Positions 33,022-34,319 of a DNA stretch of 34,319 nt are shown in pieces. How positions within the stretch are numbered: position 1 is the stretch's first letter; each line of letters starts with the position of its first letter. The notes below the pieces were generated by a model. That model was not told where the DNA came from. It did not search any database and saw only the letters and a list, made by a program, of their open reading frames with translations. The position numbers and the translations under genes were made by a program. The stretch is from Halieaceae bacterium (GTDB lineage: Bacteria > Pseudomonadota > Gammaproteobacteria > Pseudomonadales > Halieaceae): contig DPGN01000052.1 of the NCBI GenBank assembly GCA_003523185.1, positions 16,207-50,525 of the forward strand. The letters are read 5' to 3'.

Positions 33022-33048
33022 TATGACGTTTGATGTTTCGAAAAGTTC
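33022..33048 (-). promoter_or_regulatory. Candidate sigma-E (autoregulatory) promoter for rpoE
   Basis: On the minus strand GAACTT (33048-33043), a perfect sigma-E -35 core, is followed after 16 bp by TCATA (33026-33022), a partial match to the TCTGA-type -10. It would start transcription 50-60 bp before rpoE. Autoregulation from such a promoter is known in E. coli and P. aeruginosa. The -10 match is weak. Confidence 0.5.
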
Positions 33049-33117
33049 AATTTATTTGACACAATGTTCAAACGTCGCTCTACCCCTCCAGAGTGCCGCA
33101 GCTGTTAGACGGAGTCC

Positions 33118-34319
33118 ATGGTGCGAGATACACATTTTGATGTTCTGATCGTCGGAAGCGGCGCGGCAGGTCTCAGCCTTGCGCTTCAGCTCCCGGAGAC
33201 TCTGTCCATTGGCTTGTTATCGAAGTCGGATTTGAATTCCGGCTCCACCTCCTGGGCTCAGGGTGGAATGGCCGCGGTATTACACGAGCGAGATACGATT
33301 GAGTCGCATGTCGCCGACACCCTGCAAGCCGGGGCGGGCCTCTGTCATGAGGATGCGGTGACATTTACCGTTGAGCAAAGTCGCTCAGTTGTCGACTGGC
33401 TCGTCGCTCAAGGCGTAGATTTTGATCTGAGAAACGATCAACCAGACGCTGAGTTCAGAGAGTTTCACCTGACAATGGAGGGTGGGCATTCCATACGCAG
33501 AATCCTCCACGCAGCCGATCAAACCGGCAGCGCGATCTCAAAAGCGCTCAATGCGCGCATCAATGAACGCCCCAGTGTAGAAATACTAACCGACCGTTGC
33601 GTTGTCGATCTCATCGTTACGAACGGCGAAACTACGGGCGCCTACGTGTTAAATACCAGCACTGGCGTGGTGGAAACCATGGGCGCGAGGGCGATTGCAT
33701 TGGCCACCGGCGGGGCCAGCAAAGCGTACTTGTATACGAGTAATCCTGACGGAGCGACAGGCGACGGTATCGCTCTTGCGTGGCGCGCAGGTTGTCGGGT
33801 AGCGAATCTTGAATTCAACCAATTTCATCCGACCTGTCTGTACCATCCGAAAGCGCGAACATTTCTGCTAACCGAAGCGCTTAGGGGAGAAGGCGCGACG
33901 CTGCATCTGCCGTCCGGCGAGCGGTTCATGCCTCGCTTTGACCATCGCGCGGAGCTCGCTCCTCGCGACGTTGTTGCTCGTGCGATTGATCACGAAATGA
34001 AGCGATTGGGGCTTGAGTGCGTCTACCTAGACATCACACATAAGTCGAGTGGGCAAATCCAAGAGCACTTTCCCACGGTGAAAGCCCGATGTGCGGAGCT
34101 GGGCCTTGATATCGCTCAAGAGCGAATACCTGTTGTTCCGGCAGCACACTACACCTGCGGCGGCGTGGTCGTAGACCAGTATGGCGCCACTGATGTACAG
34201 GGACTTTACGTCATAGGCGAAACTGCCTGCACGGGTCTCCATGGTGCGAACCGAATGGCGAGCAATTCATTACTCGAATGCTTTGTCTATGCCTCCAGTG
34301 CTGCGAAGCACATGAGCAT
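33118..34319 (+). CDS. nadB: L-aspartate oxidase (3' end beyond window)
   Basis: Catalyses FAD-dependent oxidation of L-aspartate to iminoaspartate, the first step of de novo NAD synthesis. The first 400 codons are present and open to the window edge; the usual length is about 530. Visible motifs are the FAD loop DVLIVGSGAAGLSL (8-21), GSTSWAQGGMAAV, EFNQFHPTCLYH, EALRGEGA, AHYTCGGVVVD and GLHGANRMASNSLLE. The ATG at 33118 has GGAG six bases upstream. It is divergent from rpoE, as in other gammaproteobacteria. A TTGACA at 33056-33061 may be its -35, but the matching -10 (TCTACC at 33079) is poor. Confidence 0.97.
   Translation, partial: MVRDTHFDVLIVGSGAAGLSLALQLPETLSIGLLSKSDLNSGSTSWAQGGMAAVLHERDTIESHVADTLQAGAGLCHEDAVTFTVEQSRSVVDWLVAQGVDFDLRNDQPDAEFREFHLTMEGGHSIRRILHAADQTGSAISKALNARINERPSVEILTDRCVVDLIVTNGETTGAYVLNTSTGVVETMGARAIALATGGASKAYLYTSNPDGATGDGIALAWRAGCRVANLEFNQFHPTCLYHPKARTFLLTEALRGEGATLHLPSGERFMPRFDHRAELAPRDVVARAIDHEMKRLGLECVYLDITHKSSGQIQEHFPTVKARCAELGLDIAQERIPVVPAAHYTCGGVVVDQYGATDVQGLYVIGETACTGLHGANRMASNSLLECFVYASSAAKHMS

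Noticed and set aside
33056..33084. Sigma70 promoter for nadB
   Set aside because: TTGACA is perfect, but the hexamer 17 bp downstream (TCTACC) is a poor -10, so it is only mentioned under nadB.
1..34319. CRISPR arrays, insertion sequences, prophage genes or rRNA
   Set aside because: No spaced direct-repeat array, transposase, phage structural gene or rRNA sequence was seen on either strand.

Overview
The window looks like chromosomal DNA of a marine-type gammaproteobacterium, probably Cellvibrionales/Halieaceae (OM60/NOR5-like). This is an inference from gene content: a nadB | rpoE-rseA-rseB-rseC-degQ-lepA-lepB-DUF4845-rnc-era-recO-acpS run in the same order as Pseudomonas, plus CYP153-type P450, acyl-CoA dehydrogenase/APH and SDR genes common in those oligotrophs. 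No species can be named from sequence alone.

Layout. 1-3.6 kb: yciH (SUI1 family), an MDR oxidoreductase and a soluble lytic transglycosylase. 3.67-5.85 kb: selD-mnmH, the selenophosphate and tRNA 2-selenouridine pathway, convergent with an RlmD/TrmA-family RNA m5U methyltransferase. 7.1-8.8 kb: a disrupted tRNA-Arg(CCT) locus (below). 8.8-11.5 kb: a phosphotransferase-DUF6285 protein coupled to an acyl-CoA dehydrogenase. 11.5-14.4 kb: lemA-DUF2207 membrane pair. 14.5-17.0 kb: D-aminoacylase-like amidohydrolase and DUF429. 17.0-20.5 kb: P450 (CYP153-like), [2Fe-2S] ferredoxin, SDR, GST. 20.5-28.8 kb: minus-strand housekeeping genes adk, mazG, cysM, acpS, recO, era, rnc, DUF4845, lepB and lepA. 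28.9-33.0 kb: envelope-stress regulon degQ/mucD, rseC, rseB, rseA, rpoE. 33.1 kb to the end: nadB, divergent from rpoE and cut by the window edge.

The most unusual object is at 7329-8764. A canonical minus-strand tRNA-Arg(CCT) is cut exactly in its anticodon loop by a 1,360-bp insertion flanked by a 7-bp direct repeat (TTAGGAG, the anticodon loop itself). The two halves rejoin on paper into a perfect 76-nt cloverleaf. The insertion carries its own complete, sequence-divergent tRNA-Arg(CCT) on the opposite strand with a good sigma70 promoter, followed 21 bp later by an AT-richer sulfotransferase gene whose stop codon lies inside the right-hand repeat. There is no integrase. It reads as a minimal integrative element that destroys a host tRNA and supplies a replacement with the same anticodon. 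A degraded GGDEF-like fragment sits beside it.

Working together: sigma-E, its anti-sigma RseA, RseB and RseC and the periplasmic protease DegQ/MucD form one envelope-stress unit; lepB, rnc, era and lepA serve secretion, RNA processing and translation; the P450 and ferredoxin likely form a hydroxylase electron-transfer pair lacking a local reductase.
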